NCBI RefSeq assembly: GCF_001639105.2
Contig: NZ_CP028902.1
Coordinates: 554,806 to 593,836 of the forward strand
DNA: 39,031 nt
Direction: 5' to 3'
Source of the DNA: Azospirillum humicireducens
Lineage (GTDB): Bacteria > Pseudomonadota > Alphaproteobacteria > Azospirillales > Azospirillaceae
In this document: positions 39,009-39,031 of the stretch, one piece after another
Layout: every line of letters begins with the position of its first letter
How positions within the stretch are numbered: the stretch's first letter is position 1
Translations under genes and position numbers: made by a program
The notes under the pieces: model-generated
Database searches by the model: none
Told to the model about the DNA's origin: nothing
What the model saw: only the letters and a program-made list of their open reading frames with translations

Positions 39009-39031
39009 TCGGCGGCATGGGCCGCCGCCGC

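Noticed and set aside
1..39031. CRISPR arrays, tRNA genes and DNA-modification (mom/methyltransferase) genes
   Set aside because: No regularly spaced repeats of CRISPR length, no tRNA cloverleaf with conserved T-loop, and no methyltransferase or mom motifs were found.

Overview
This window is an essentially complete Mu-like transposable prophage of about 38.9 kb, in a strongly GC-rich genome with protein sequences typical of alphaproteobacteria. I would guess a Rhodospirillales/Azospirillum-type host, but that is inference. The transposition genes, gene order and end sites are those of the Mu supergroup. The tail module has one tube protein and no sheath, baseplate or lysozyme-spike genes, so the virion should be a siphovirus (the D3112/B3/RcapMu style) rather than a myovirus like Mu. 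A 19-bp perfect inverted repeat marks both ends (125-143 and 38962-38980). A second copy 22 bp outside the first on the right (38983-39002) is followed by a plausible 3' terminus ...CTACA at 39008. The exact left terminus could not be fixed.

Layout. (1) 1-2600, lysogeny and early control, with lower GC: two small leftward genes (90-377, 434-640), a leftward HTH repressor (908-1483), an operator/promoter region (about 1388-1590), a rightward Ner-like regulator (1603-1878) and a second HTH regulator (2135-2608). (2) 2614-5640: the DDE transposase (MuA) and target-selection ATPase (MuB). (3) 5640-12401: a tightly overlapping early/middle operon of about 18 small genes, mostly of unknown function (winged-helix, HTH and zinc-ribbon proteins, a DUF3164 protein, a duplicated pair), ending in GemA. 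(4) 12398-12970: a Mor/C-family activator, then a hairpin terminator. (5) 13079-14129: lysis (SLT-like endolysin, LLH-type holin). (6) 14139-25194: DksA/TraR zinc finger, DUF2730, gp26-, gp27- and gp28-like packaging genes, portal, MuF with a C-terminal BECR-type nuclease-like domain, protease/scaffold, decoration protein, major head protein and head-tail completion genes. (7) 25201-38950: tail tube, tail chaperones joined by a -1 frameshift, a 2208-residue tape measure, tail-tip proteins, fibre and fibre-assembly protein.

How the parts work together: the repressor and Ner control the early operon through repeated half-sites overlapping the 5' end of the repressor gene. Transposase and MuB replicate the genome by transposition. 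GemA and the middle genes modify the host. The Mor/C-type activator probably switches on lysis and late genes. Many neighbouring genes overlap by 1-4 bases (ATGA/TGATG), so translational coupling is pervasive.

Most interesting: (a) a 99-nt sequence directly after muF (20323-20421) that folds on paper into a compact four-way junction closed by a perfect 10-bp stem, next to a gene whose C-terminus looks like a toxin-type RNase; (b) near-perfect copies of the transposase end-site inside the genome (11908-11927, 23504-23523, 23568-23586); (c) a lambda-like slippery heptamer GGGAAAC with a 9-bp downstream stem in the tail-chaperone gene; (d) an array of GAASTGGGA half-sites across the repressor 5' end; (e) a lone leftward zinc-ribbon gene inside the late operon.
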